Part shown: piece by piece, positions 27,697 to 36,302 of the stretch
How the letters are laid out: each line of letters opens with the position of its first letter
How positions within the stretch are numbered: the first letter of the stretch is position 1
Source of the DNA: Putridiphycobacter roseus
GTDB taxonomy: Bacteria; Bacteroidota; Bacteroidia; Flavobacteriales_D; Crocinitomicaceae
Length of the DNA: 64,000 nucleotides
Reading direction: 5' to 3'
Assembly: GCF_003234935.1 (NCBI RefSeq)
Contig: NZ_QKSB01000002.1
Coordinates: forward strand, 496,001-560,000
The notes under the pieces: generated by a model
Seen by the model: only the letters and a program-made list of their open reading frames with translations
What the model was told of the DNA's origin: nothing
Database searches by the model: none
Made by a program: the position numbers and the translations under genes

Positions 27697-28161
27697 TTAA
27701 TCTTTTGGTATATAAAGCATTTCTAAATGTGGAATGCCATCCTCTAAATAGGATTTACCGGTAAATTTAAATAAAAAATGTTCATAAAACTTTTGAAGGT
27801 AAGACTGCGCAGAAATTCTGACAGGAACTTTTCCGTATAACTTTAAAACATGAGCCATGTTATTCTCCATCAAAAAGTAACCGATTTTATTCCCACGAAA
27901 CTCCTTTGCTGTAGCCACCCTACCGATAGAAACTTCTGGGTAACTAATGTTTGGTGGTAAAATTCTTGAAACAGCAATTAATGTATTTTTATGATAAATT
28001 AACACATGAATAGCAACCTGGTCCTTATAATCCAACTCCGGATAAGGACAGTTTTGTTCTACTACAAACACATTTGTTCTTAAGGCTAACAAATCATATA
28101 ATTCATTATTTGTTAATTCATTAAAAGCCTTAGCAATCACATTTATTTTAGTAAAGTTCAT
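27697..28161 (-). CDS. GNAT family N-acetyltransferase, ElaA type
   Basis: About 154 aa from the ATG at 28159-28161 (MNFTKINVIAKAFNELTNNE); upstream ATGs at 28170 and 28200 add residues with no family match. ElaA hallmarks are LLALRTNVFVVEQNCPYPEL near the N-terminus and the acetyl-CoA loop IGRVATAKEFRGNKIGYFLM. The substrate is unknown. It is divergent from the T9SS protein gene at 28263. Confidence 0.85.
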   Translation of the reverse strand: MNFTKINVIAKAFNELTNNELYDLLALRTNVFVVEQNCPYPELDYKDQVAIHVLIYHKNTLIAVSRILPPNISYPEVSIGRVATAKEFRGNKIGYFLMENNMAHVLKLYGKVPVRISAQSYLQKFYEHFLFKFTGKSYLEDGIPHLEMLYIPKD

Positions 28162-28208
28162 TTTATTCATTATTAACAAAATACTGTTTAGTTTTAACAT
28201 TTAATAAT

Positions 28209-28239
28209 TTGTTAAAGTTAAAATTATATAATAGCTTTG
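28209..28239 (+). promoter_or_regulatory. Promoter of the T9SS cargo gene
   Basis: TTG at 28209-28211, a 20-base spacer and TAGCTTTG at 28232-28239 match the Bacteroidota consensus TTG-N17-23-TAnnTTTG completely. The -7 element ends 23 bases before the ATG at 28263. It is the best promoter in the window. Confidence 0.8.
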
Positions 28240-28262
28240 TTTAAACTTATAAAAAATATATT

Positions 28263-29057
28263 ATGAAAAAAATTTTACTTTTTGCTTTAGCATTTGCAAC
28301 TATTAATACAGCAACTGCTCAAATATATGAAGCTAGTGATTCCACTGCATTTTCAGCATGGACAGCTTATGATTTAGATGGTGACGGATTTGTATTCGAA
28401 CCTTTTGGTGATGTTAATGGCATGTCTGCAGTGTCTTATTCTTATGACAATGCATCTTTTGCAGCATTAAATCCTGACAACTTATATGTATCACCTGCTA
28501 TTGATTTATCAAGTGGTTCAAACTTAATGTTAAACTACCAAGTATCAGCAATTGACCAAGCTTGGTTAGTTGAAAAATATGCTATCTATGTGGTAAATAA
28601 TCCTGCTGCATTAGCAGCTGGTAACTTTCCAACTGAAGTAACTGGAGAATCTTCTTTAACTACTGGTATTGTAACTAGAAATATTGATATTTCTGCAGAA
28701 GCTGATGGACAAGCTACAGTTTATATTGTAATTAGACATTACGATTGTTCTGATAACTTTGGAATTGGATTTAACAACTTAACTATAACAGGTGATTTTG
28801 CATCTGTTGAAGATAATAAAGTTGCAATTTCTAGCGCTTACCCTAACCCAACTGTGGATGTTTTAAACATTAATGTTACTGAAGAAGTAGCAAGTTTAAA
28901 AGTATTAAACTTAGAAGGAAAAGTGGTAATCAACAACAATTCAGTAAATGCAAGTGTAATTAACTTAGATGTTAACGCATTAGCTCCAGGAATGTACGTT
29001 TACGAAGTAACTACAAAAGATGGTGCAGTTGCAAGAGAAACTTTTGTGAAAAAATAA
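28263..29057 (+). CDS. Secreted protein with choice-of-anchor J-like domain and T9SS type A sorting domain
   Basis: A 264-aa protein. A signal peptide (MKKILLFALAFATINTATAQ) is followed by a jelly-roll domain typical of cleaved-adhesin/choice-of-anchor J proteins (FSAWTAYDLDGDGF, NPDNLYVSPAIDLSSGSNL, VTRNIDISAEADGQATVYI). The C-terminal ~75 residues are a T9SS type A domain: AYPNPTVDVLNI, SLKVLNLEGKVV, LDVNALAPGMYVYEVTTKDG and a basic end FVKK. It is exported across the outer membrane by T9SS. The strong promoter, AT-biased codons and strong terminator suggest high expression. Its ligand or surface role is unknown. Confidence 0.9.
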   Translation: MKKILLFALAFATINTATAQIYEASDSTAFSAWTAYDLDGDGFVFEPFGDVNGMSAVSYSYDNASFAALNPDNLYVSPAIDLSSGSNLMLNYQVSAIDQAWLVEKYAIYVVNNPAALAAGNFPTEVTGESSLTTGIVTRNIDISAEADGQATVYIVIRHYDCSDNFGIGFNNLTITGDFASVEDNKVAISSAYPNPTVDVLNINVTEEVASLKVLNLEGKVVINNNSVNASVINLDVNALAPGMYVYEVTTKDGAVARETFVKK

Positions 29058-29077
29058 TTTTTTTACACTAAATTTGA

Positions 29078-29110
29078 AGGGTGAAGTTTAATTAACTTCA
29101 CCCTTTTTTT
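29078..29110 (+). terminator. Intrinsic terminator whose T-tract ends at the next gene's ATG
   Basis: Arms AAGGGTGAAGTT/AACTTCACCCTT with a short loop and seven T residues (29104-29110). The base after the T-tract is the A of the ATG of the HD gene, which leaves no room for a leader or RBS. Confidence 0.88.
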
Positions 29111-29767
29111 ATGGAAGAAAATACAGTAATCAACCAAGTAGTTGAACAAATAAAAGCACAATTCAAAGATGATTCTAGTGGTCACGACTGGTTTCATATC
29201 GACAGGGTAAGGCGAACAGCAAAGAAAATTGCTACCATTGAACAGGCAGATGTATACGTTACTGAATTGGGAGCATTGTTGCATGACATTGCCGATCATA
29301 AATTTGTCGAGAATCCTGACGAAGCTGCTTTAACAAGTACAGCACAAATACTTTCGGCATTAAATGTCCCACAAAAAACCATTGAAGCAGTACAACACAT
29401 TGTTTTAAATTGCTCTTTTAAAGGAGGGGTGGAAGCCAATAAAATGAAAAGCTTAGAAGGAAAAATAGTGCAAGATGCCGATAAGTTGGATGCCATTGGT
29501 GCTATTGGAATTGCCCGAACTTTTGCTTTTGGTGGTAAGTTTGGCGCCATTTTATTCGACCCAAATATTGGACCAATGGACCATAAAGATTTGGCCTCTT
29601 ATCAAAAGAACAGAAGTCACACCATCAATCATTTTCATGAAAAACTATTAAAATTAAAGGATTTAATGCACACCAAAACGGCACAAAAAATGGCTTTAAA
29701 AAGACACCAGTTCATGGAAGATTATTTAATTGAGTTTCATCATGAATGGAACGCAGAAATTAATTAA
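29111..29767 (+). CDS. HD-domain phosphohydrolase (YedJ/YpgQ-like)
   Basis: A 218-aa soluble protein. The HD metal-binding residues are visible: SSGHDWFHIDRVRRTA (first His), LGALLHDIADHKF (HD) and IVQDADKLDAIGA (last Asp). Together with AFGGKFGA and the C-terminal helix-rich end this matches the YedJ family of small HD hydrolases, thought to act on nucleotides or phosphate esters. The start is fixed by homology (MEENTVINQVVEQIKAQFKD precedes the domain as in relatives), although it lies directly after a terminator. Confidence 0.88.
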   Translation: MEENTVINQVVEQIKAQFKDDSSGHDWFHIDRVRRTAKKIATIEQADVYVTELGALLHDIADHKFVENPDEAALTSTAQILSALNVPQKTIEAVQHIVLNCSFKGGVEANKMKSLEGKIVQDADKLDAIGAIGIARTFAFGGKFGAILFDPNIGPMDHKDLASYQKNRSHTINHFHEKLLKLKDLMHTKTAQKMALKRHQFMEDYLIEFHHEWNAEIN

Positions 29768-29776
29768 ATTTAACCC

Positions 29777-30388
29777 ATGAGAAAAATAACCCTTTTATTT
29801 CTTTTCATCTGGTTAGGATCAGGTCTAAACGCCCAAAATATGGACTTTGGACTTAGTATTGCCCCTACTTATAATTTTCAGATTTTTAGGTCGACTCCGA
29901 ATAATATTTGGTCGTCTCAAACTGGAAATGGCTTTTTATTTGGTGGCTTTATTCAAAAACCGATCGGTGAACACAGCTTTATAGCTTCCGCTTTGAAATT
30001 TGAATATTTCGGTTTTAACCAAAAATACAATGGCTATTTAGCACAAAGCTACCGCGTAGCAAGTATTCATATCCCAATCCTGTTTAAACAAGAAATTGGT
30101 TTGACAAAAAATTGGTTTTACGAAGTTGGCCTAGGTGTAAACTACCATTTTTTAAGCAGAAAGTATTCCGGTGGTTTTTGGCTTAACGTAAATGAATTAG
30201 CCAATAAATTTCAACCACATACCCAAATAGGCCTTTCTTATTACTCCCCACAAAACAGATATGAACTTTCTGCTTATGGTCGGTATTATTTTATCGATTT
30301 ATGGAAAGGATTTGTACAAGAAAGTTCACAAACTAAAACCAAACTAATTACTTTTGAATTGGCATTAAAATATTATTTGAATAAGTAA
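29777..30388 (+). CDS. Exported beta-barrel hypothetical protein
   Basis: A 203-aa protein with a signal peptide (ITLLFLFIWLGSGLNAQ) and an amphipathic beta-strand pattern throughout (NGFLFGGFIQKPIG, WFYEVGLGVNYHFLSRKY, RYELSAYGRYYFIDLWKG, ending ELALKYYLNK with an aromatic near the end). It fits the outer-membrane barrel (OMP_b-brl) group. It starts 9 bases after the HD gene and is presumably co-transcribed with it. The function is unknown. Confidence 0.72.
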   Translation: MRKITLLFLFIWLGSGLNAQNMDFGLSIAPTYNFQIFRSTPNNIWSSQTGNGFLFGGFIQKPIGEHSFIASALKFEYFGFNQKYNGYLAQSYRVASIHIPILFKQEIGLTKNWFYEVGLGVNYHFLSRKYSGGFWLNVNELANKFQPHTQIGLSYYSPQNRYELSAYGRYYFIDLWKGFVQESSQTKTKLITFELALKYYLNK

Positions 30389-30465
30389 TAACTTTTATTA
30401 TTACCCTTAAAAAAGAACAACCTTTACACGGTATAAAATTTGTAAAACACATTAAAATAACACGC

Positions 30466-32592
30466 ATGACTAAAACATTCTTCTCCTCCCTATTTATATT
30501 ATTATCGTCTTTAGCTTTTTCTCAGTCTGTAACGGATAATGAATCTTGCACAGCGCCAGATAAAAAGGCAATGAAATTCATCAAAGTTGCTACTTCTCCT
30601 AAATCAGATTTCCAGACAGCCTCCATGGCATTTATAGACGCCATTGCAGTAGATGATGAAAAAGCACTTCCTTATTTTCTTTACGCAGAATACTTAAATG
30701 AAAGAGCTATGCGAAAGCTAGAAGAATACCGTGCCGGACGGGCAAACCTAGTCCAAGTTAGAAATCAATTCAATGCTGTGGTAAATAAATACACTAGTGT
30801 TATCGAATTGTGCCCAGAATACCATGCGAACCCTTATTTTATGCTAGGATACATTAATTACTATGTTAAGGGAGACCAGGAGACCGCGGTTTCCTATTTC
30901 AACCAATTCCTTCAATTTTCAAGTGATGACCCAAATGCCTTTGATGATGATTATGCAGATCAAAAAAGTGAAGCCATGGCCATTGTAAAACAATTGGAAG
31001 TATCCCTTAAAAAAGCAGAAATAGCCAATGCCTTTTATGAAACTAAAGTACCATATGATCCAGTAAGAGTTCAGAATGTATCTACTGCAGATGATGAATA
31101 CTTACCCATGATATCGCCTGATAATGAATTAATTTTTTATACGAGAAGAGGAGACTTCAGAAGTCTAGGGGAAGTTCAATCCAATATTAAAGAAATGTTT
31201 TCTGTTTCCCAACGTGCAAATGTCAATGCGCCATTTAATAAAGGAAAAGGATTAAACCCTCCTTTTAATACTGCGGATTTTGAAAATTATGGTGGCGTAT
31301 CACTATCTATAGATAACAAAGAGATGTTTATTTGCGCCTGTAAAAATGAGGTAGTTCAAGGACAACAATTTTTAAATTGCGACATTTACGTGACTTATTT
31401 TAAACGTTCAGGTAAAGGCGGATACGATTACGAATGGACAGACTTAAAAAACTTAGGTTCAAATATTAATACGGCTACTGGCTGGGAAGCGCAACCAACT
31501 TTATCGGCAGACGGCAATACGCTTTACTTTGCTGCTTTTAGAAAGTCAACACAATTAACAGACATCTACTATTCTACTAGAAAGAAAGATGGTTCCTGGT
31601 CATTAGCTAAGCCAGTACCTGGTCCAATTAACACAGCCGGTCACGACAAGGCGCCGTTTTTACACCAAGATTCAGAAACCATGTACTTTGCTTCACAAGT
31701 GAGTGAGAAAAGAAAAGGCGCTGGTGAACCTGGCAATTACGATATTTTTTACGCGAGAAAAGACCAGGATGGAAATTGGATGGAACCAAAAAACTTAGGT
31801 TATCCAATAAACACAGAAAGTAATGAGGTTGGATTAATTGTTTCAACTGACGGTAAGCTTGCTTACATAGCTTCTGACAAAGGTAAAAATGCGGAAGGTG
31901 TAGATTTGTACTATTTTGAATTATATGAAGCAGCAAGGCCGCAAAAGGTATTATTTGTCAAAGGGCAATTAAAAGATGATTTAGGAGACCCGATACAGGA
32001 TGGGAAATTGGAAATTAACTATGAAGAAAGTGGAGAATCCGTTGAAATCAATATCAATGGAGATGACGGAAAATTTGCCGCAGTTATAAAAACCGACAAC
32101 CCGCAAGATGTATTAATATCCGTAAAGAAAAAGGGGTATTCTTTCGATACCCAAAAAATAAGTAAAACAGAAATTGCAGCAGCCAAATCTGGAAATTCCA
32201 CTTATAAATCTAGCAATCTAGACTTAGAAATTGGAGAATTAGCCGTTGGAAAAGCATTCACCATCAATAATATACTTTTCCAAACTGATTCTTATGTACT
32301 CAGTAAAGACTCGAAATTTGTCTTGGACCAATTTGTTAAGTTCCTAAAAGTTAACCCTAGTGTTACCGTCGAATTAGAAGGACATACAGATGACCAAGGT
32401 GATGACGGTGCTAACATGAAACTAAGTCAGAATAGAGCCAATGCAACCATGGATTATATTGTAAGTAAAGGCATTTCAAAAAACCGCTTAAAAGCAATCG
32501 GCTACGGAGAAACAAAACCTATTTACGAAAACAACAAAGAAAGTAATCGCGCTAAAAATAGAAGAACCGACTTTAGGTTAACTGGAGTTTAA
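30466..32592 (+). CDS. PorE-like TPR / PD40 propeller / carboxypeptidase-regulatory / OmpA protein
   Basis: A 708-aa envelope protein. Signal peptide (FFSSLFILLSSLAFSQ), helical TPR-like domain (about 25-190), PD40/WD40-like propeller (about 200-490; blades with STADDEYLPMISPDNELIFY, WEAQPTLSADGNTLYFAA, NEVGLIVSTDGKLAYIAS), carboxypeptidase-regulatory-like fold (about 495-580) and OmpA_C peptidoglycan-binding domain (about 600-708; VELEGHTDDQG, LSQNRANATMDYI, NRRTDFRL). This order is the architecture of the T9SS accessory protein PorE, but PorE is a lipoprotein and here no lipobox cysteine is seen. Paralogues of this design are common in Bacteroidota, so a T9SS role is not certain. Confidence 0.85.
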   Translation: MTKTFFSSLFILLSSLAFSQSVTDNESCTAPDKKAMKFIKVATSPKSDFQTASMAFIDAIAVDDEKALPYFLYAEYLNERAMRKLEEYRAGRANLVQVRNQFNAVVNKYTSVIELCPEYHANPYFMLGYINYYVKGDQETAVSYFNQFLQFSSDDPNAFDDDYADQKSEAMAIVKQLEVSLKKAEIANAFYETKVPYDPVRVQNVSTADDEYLPMISPDNELIFYTRRGDFRSLGEVQSNIKEMFSVSQRANVNAPFNKGKGLNPPFNTADFENYGGVSLSIDNKEMFICACKNEVVQGQQFLNCDIYVTYFKRSGKGGYDYEWTDLKNLGSNINTATGWEAQPTLSADGNTLYFAAFRKSTQLTDIYYSTRKKDGSWSLAKPVPGPINTAGHDKAPFLHQDSETMYFASQVSEKRKGAGEPGNYDIFYARKDQDGNWMEPKNLGYPINTESNEVGLIVSTDGKLAYIASDKGKNAEGVDLYYFELYEAARPQKVLFVKGQLKDDLGDPIQDGKLEINYEESGESVEININGDDGKFAAVIKTDNPQDVLISVKKKGYSFDTQKISKTEIAAAKSGNSTYKSSNLDLEIGELAVGKAFTINNILFQTDSYVLSKDSKFVLDQFVKFLKVNPSVTVELEGHTDDQGDDGANMKLSQNRANATMDYIVSKGISKNRLKAIGYGETKPIYENNKESNRAKNRRTDFRLTGV

Positions 32593-32688
32593 TATTAACA
32601 CTTGACTGATAGTTTATCAGTTAATTCTAGCTATGGATAATTAGCAATTGGACGATTAGTGCATAGTCCTCCCTCATGGAAACATGTA

Positions 32689-32833
32689 CTGAGCTGCACT
32701 GTGCTGAGCTTGTCGAAGTATCGAAGTAAGCCAACAAAAAACTAGGAGCCTAGCGAACTAGAAAAAAATCTAGCAACGATTGAATGGAGCTGTGCTGAGC
32801 TGCACTGTGCTGAGCTTGTCGAAGTATCGAAGT
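32689..32833. repeat. Two copies of a ~40-bp intergenic repeat with the GTGCTGAGCTTGTCGAAGTA core
   Basis: The phrase TGAGCTGCACTGTGCTGAGC continuing TTGTCGAAGTATCGAAGT occurs at 32690-32727 and again at 32796-32833. The complement contains TTCGACAAGCTCAGCACA, a word known from intergenic repeats of many bacterial genomes. The rest of the 302-base gap (32593-32894) contains related words (ACTAGGAGCCTAGCG, TCTAGCATCTATGAGC) and no gene. Confidence 0.85.
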
Positions 32834-32894
32834 CGGTCTAGCATCTATGAGCACAGCAGTCTGGCATCTAAAAGTACAGCGGTCTAAGACACAA

Positions 32895-33467
32895 CTACTT
32901 TTTTCTCGACTCCAGCATGACAATACTTCGCCAGATAAAGGTAATGGCAATAGAAAAGAACATGGTTAAGAACAAGCCAATCCCAAGGTGACCTAAGGCG
33001 TAAGAATAAGCAGATAAACCAACATAAGCTTGATCTTCCTGATTTTCGATATAATCTAAATAGGTCTTATTTTTCCAAGTAAAATCTTCTGCTTGTAATT
33101 TTTTAAAAGTAGCTTCATCAGGCACATTTTCCAAGTTTGCATCCAACCTTTCATTTAGTTTTGAAGCAATAAAAGTATCGTCAATCTTGTCGTGGTAAAC
33201 ATAAGTAAATAAAGAAAGTAAAATTACAAAAACAAGTCCACCTTGCACTGCTACCTTAAAATCCTCTGCGAAACTAGATGCGGTACTAAAGTTTTGGCTG
33301 CGTTTAACTATGTAAAGACTCACCGCAATGGCAGAAAGCAACAAAAACATATTATACAAACCACTGATATTAGTCCCCAAGGCAGAGGCATCTGCAAAAT
33401 AAAACCCAAAAGTTATCCCTACCGAAATAAGAAAACAAACCATGGCTACTCTCAAAGGGATTTTCAT
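32895..33467 (-). CDS. DUF4199-like membrane protein
   Basis: A 190-aa protein with four hydrophobic segments: VAMVCFLISVGITFGFYFAD, MFLLLSAIAVSLYIV, VQGGLVFVILLSLFTYVY and LGIGLFLTMFFSIAITFIW. The phrase SSFAEDFKVAVQGGL with a periplasmic helix between helices 3 and 4 resembles DUF4199 proteins. The start is the ATG at 33465-33467, and the stop is preceded by a basic end (ESRKK). It lies 6 bases downstream of yidC on the same strand. The function is unknown. Confidence 0.65.
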   Translation of the reverse strand: MKIPLRVAMVCFLISVGITFGFYFADASALGTNISGLYNMFLLLSAIAVSLYIVKRSQNFSTASSFAEDFKVAVQGGLVFVILLSLFTYVYHDKIDDTFIASKLNERLDANLENVPDEATFKKLQAEDFTWKNKTYLDYIENQEDQAYVGLSAYSYALGHLGIGLFLTMFFSIAITFIWRSIVMLESRKK

Positions 33468-33473
33468 TGTTTA

Positions 33474-35408
33474 TTATTTTTTTCTATTCGCTCGCTCTTG
33501 TTGTAATTTTTGAGCTTCTTCTAACCTAGCAGCAAATTTAGACTTACCTTTTTTCTTTTTTGGTGCAGCTTTTTTAGCGGCAATTTTCGCTAAAATCTTG
33601 TCCTCATCTAACATAAACTCTTTGATTGCAAACATAATCCCCATAGTCATTAAGGTAGAGATAAAGTAGTAAAAACTCAAGCCAGAAGAGTAAGAGTTAA
33701 ACCAGAAAATCATCATAATTGGGAAGAAATACATGATGTATTTCATGTTCGGCATTCCCTCTTGTTGAGGCGTCTGCATATTAGAACTATTAAAGTGCGT
33801 ATACAATAAAGTAGTAATCGCCATTAACAAAGTAAATAAAGATATGTGGTTACCGTATGCCCATGTTATTAATGGAATATTACCCGACCACGAAGCAATT
33901 TGATCATAAGTAGACAAATCTTCTGCCCATAAAAATGATTTTTGTCTCAACTCAATTGCTGAAGGAAATAAACGGAATATCGCAATTAAGACCGGCATTT
34001 GAATCAACATTGGAACACAACCAGCTAAAGGACTTGCCCCAGCATCTTTGTACAAGGCCATCAAAGCTTGTTGCTTTTTCATGGCATCTTCTTTTTTAGG
34101 GAATTTTTCACCTATCTCTGTAATTTCAGGCTTTAATACCCGCATGGTTGCAGAAGACTTATACATTTTATAATTCACTGGACTCAAGACTAACTTTACA
34201 AAGAAAGTCAATAATAAAATGGCAAATCCTGCACCCATTCCCCAGCTTAAAAACCAGTTCATTACCGGACGGAATGCATAAACATTCACCCATCTAAATA
34301 TACCCCAACCCAGATCCACAATATCTTCTGTACCATTATCATGTAAAGCAAGTACATCATAATCATTTGGACCAAAATACCATTTTAAACTCACCGTCTC
34401 AGCCATGCTACTCATCCCTAAGTTTAATTCAGCGGTAAAATCTTTTAAGTAAGTTGAATCAAATTCAGGACGATTAGAAATTGCCAATTTTGAACCAGCA
34501 CCAAAACCATCTTCTTTCATGACAATCGCAGAGAAAAATAATTGTTTAAAAGCTACCCAATTCGTTTTTTCTTCAAACTCTAAATCATCATCCCCCATTG
34601 CCGACAAGTAATCGTAAGATCCTTCCTCGTCATAATAAAAAGTAGCATTTCTTTGTTCCGTAAGCAAGTATTTTTCAGTTGACAATAACCTAAAATCTGC
34701 AAATAATTTTGTCTGACCTGGTGCTGCACTTTCAAAACCATTGAATTTTATAACATAACTCATGTCGTGAGAGCCATCTGTCAAACCATAAATAAATTCC
34801 ACCGTTTTACCTGCAATATCAGCAACCATGGTCAAGTTTTTATCCGTGGAAGAAACCACTTCAAAATCATAATCATTCGTGTTAATGGTTTTTCCCGCTA
34901 CGTTTAACTCAATGCCATAAGTCGACATTTGATCTAATAATTGCAAGTAAGCATCTCCGCTATCCACATAGGTTTGGTAAGACTTGTAATCTTTTACATA
35001 GGCATTGTGAATGTGACCACCTTTGGTCGTGAATTCCAATTTCAATACATCATTTTCAATGGTATGAATGGCTTCCGGTAAAACTTCCGTAATATTCGAC
35101 TTCGATAAAATAACTGTATCCAATCCCGTAATGGTATCGGTATACACTATGTTATTTAAATCATCAGTAATGACTAATCCATTGGCATCCATTTTTGGAA
35201 CCCATGAATTAACGGTTTCATTACTTGAAGCAATTACTTCGTTATTTTGTTTGATTTCAGCTGGTACCGCATTCACAGTTTGGCTTGAATCGTTATGTGT
35301 AATTTCAGTTTTTGGTTTTAAATCGTCTTCCGCTGGCGCATTAAAAATACTAAAGCCTAATAATATACCACCTATTAACAATAATCCAATGACAGAATTT
35401 CTATCCAT
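33474..35408 (-). CDS. yidC: Membrane protein insertase YidC
   Basis: A 644-aa inner-membrane protein with the Gram-negative layout: N-terminal helix (VIGLLLIGGILLGFSIF), large periplasmic beta-supersandwich domain (about 95-370; LKLEFTTKGGHIHNAYVKDY) and C-terminal 60KD_IMP insertase core with five helices (AFRPVMNWFLSWGMGAGFAI, GCVPMLIQMPVLIAIFRLFP, YFFPIMMIFWFNSYSSGLSF). The end is lysine-rich (AKKAAPKKKKGKSKFAARL), which in YidC proteins can bind ribosomes. It inserts inner-membrane proteins with or without Sec. A TAATTTTG -7 element lies at 35428-35435 on the minus strand, 19 bases from the ATG. Confidence 0.97.
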   Translation of the reverse strand: MDRNSVIGLLLIGGILLGFSIFNAPAEDDLKPKTEITHNDSSQTVNAVPAEIKQNNEVIASSNETVNSWVPKMDANGLVITDDLNNIVYTDTITGLDTVILSKSNITEVLPEAIHTIENDVLKLEFTTKGGHIHNAYVKDYKSYQTYVDSGDAYLQLLDQMSTYGIELNVAGKTINTNDYDFEVVSSTDKNLTMVADIAGKTVEFIYGLTDGSHDMSYVIKFNGFESAAPGQTKLFADFRLLSTEKYLLTEQRNATFYYDEEGSYDYLSAMGDDDLEFEEKTNWVAFKQLFFSAIVMKEDGFGAGSKLAISNRPEFDSTYLKDFTAELNLGMSSMAETVSLKWYFGPNDYDVLALHDNGTEDIVDLGWGIFRWVNVYAFRPVMNWFLSWGMGAGFAILLLTFFVKLVLSPVNYKMYKSSATMRVLKPEITEIGEKFPKKEDAMKKQQALMALYKDAGASPLAGCVPMLIQMPVLIAIFRLFPSAIELRQKSFLWAEDLSTYDQIASWSGNIPLITWAYGNHISLFTLLMAITTLLYTHFNSSNMQTPQQEGMPNMKYIMYFFPIMMIFWFNSYSSGLSFYYFISTLMTMGIMFAIKEFMLDEDKILAKIAAKKAAPKKKKGKSKFAARLEEAQKLQQERANRKK

Positions 35409-35813
35409 TATATAAATTTTAAAAATGCAAAATTAAGAATAATAGGGAAACCCACAGAGGTTTTCACCAATTAAATCACATCTATCTGATGTTCCCCTTC
35501 TTTTTGATGCATCAGTGCGCATGTTCTTGCCTTCCCTCCTTAGTCCCTATAACTATCGGGATCGAACTGACACTTCGTTTTTCATTTCTATTAGCGAGTG
35601 TTTAGCAGCAACTTGTGCTGAGCTGCACTTGCGAAGTATTGAAATATGCGGTCTGAAAAAACAACCACCTCGGTCCTCTCTTGGTTACTGAGCAAAGTCA
35701 AAGTACAAGAGGTGGAAGAAAAATCACCAGTATTTATACGCAAAGCCAAAAATACTGGTGATATTAAAAATATATAAGCGACTCCTACAAATCGAAGCAA
35801 ACTAGAAAAGAAA

Positions 35814-36253
35814 CCTAGGCGCGTAGCGACTAGAAAAAAATTTAACAGCGACCTGTGCTGAGCCTACCGAAGTAAGTATTCTAGCATCTAGCAACACAGC
35901 GATCTAAAATCTGTGAGCGCAGCGAACAAAACAAACAAAACCTAGGCGCACAGCGACTAGAAAAAAAATCTAGCAGCGACCTGTGCTGAGCCTACCGAAG
36001 TAAGTATTCTAGCATCTAGCAACACAGCGATCTAAAATCTGTAAGCGCAGCGAACGAAACAAACAAAACCTAGGCGCACAGCGACTAGAAAAAAAATCTA
36101 GCAGCGACCTGTGCTGAGCGAAGCCGAAGTAAGCGATCTAAAATCTATGAGCGCAGCGAACAAAACCTAGGCGCGCAGCGACTAGAAAAAAGTCTAACAG
36201 CGTGCTGAACCTGCCGAAGTAAGCGATCTAAAATCTATGAGCGCAGCGAACAA
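35814..36253. repeat. VNTR-like intergenic array (units starting CCTAGGCGC)
   Basis: Unit starts at 35814, 35941, 36069 and 36166 give spacings of 127, 128 and 97. The full unit contains CCTAGGCGCACAGCGACTAG, A-run, TCTAGCAGCGACCTGTGCTG, AGCCTACCGAAGTAAG, TCTAGCATCTAGCAACACAG and GATCTAAAATCTGTGAGCGC. Units 1-3 are nearly identical and the last is shortened. The 35409-35813 stretch holds the yidC promoter, then low-complexity sequence with one divergent GTGCTGAGCTGCACTTGCGA copy (35618-35637) and no gene. Confidence 0.9.
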
Positions 36254-36255
36254 AA

Positions 36256-36297
36256 GCGACTAGCGACTAGTGACTAGAGACTAGAGACTAGAAACTA
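36256..36297. repeat. Heptanucleotide repeat (GNGACTA)6
   Basis: Six consecutive 7-base units: GCGACTA, GCGACTA, GTGACTA, GAGACTA, GAGACTA and GAAACTA, ending six bases before the dapD stop codon region. A related heptad run lies upstream of fadA at 50634-50661. Confidence 0.9.
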
Positions 36298-36302
36298 AAA
36301 AG

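Noticed and set aside
31628..31936. 102-aa minus-strand frame inside the PorE-like gene
   Set aside because: Lies entirely opposite conserved propeller blades; no independent support.
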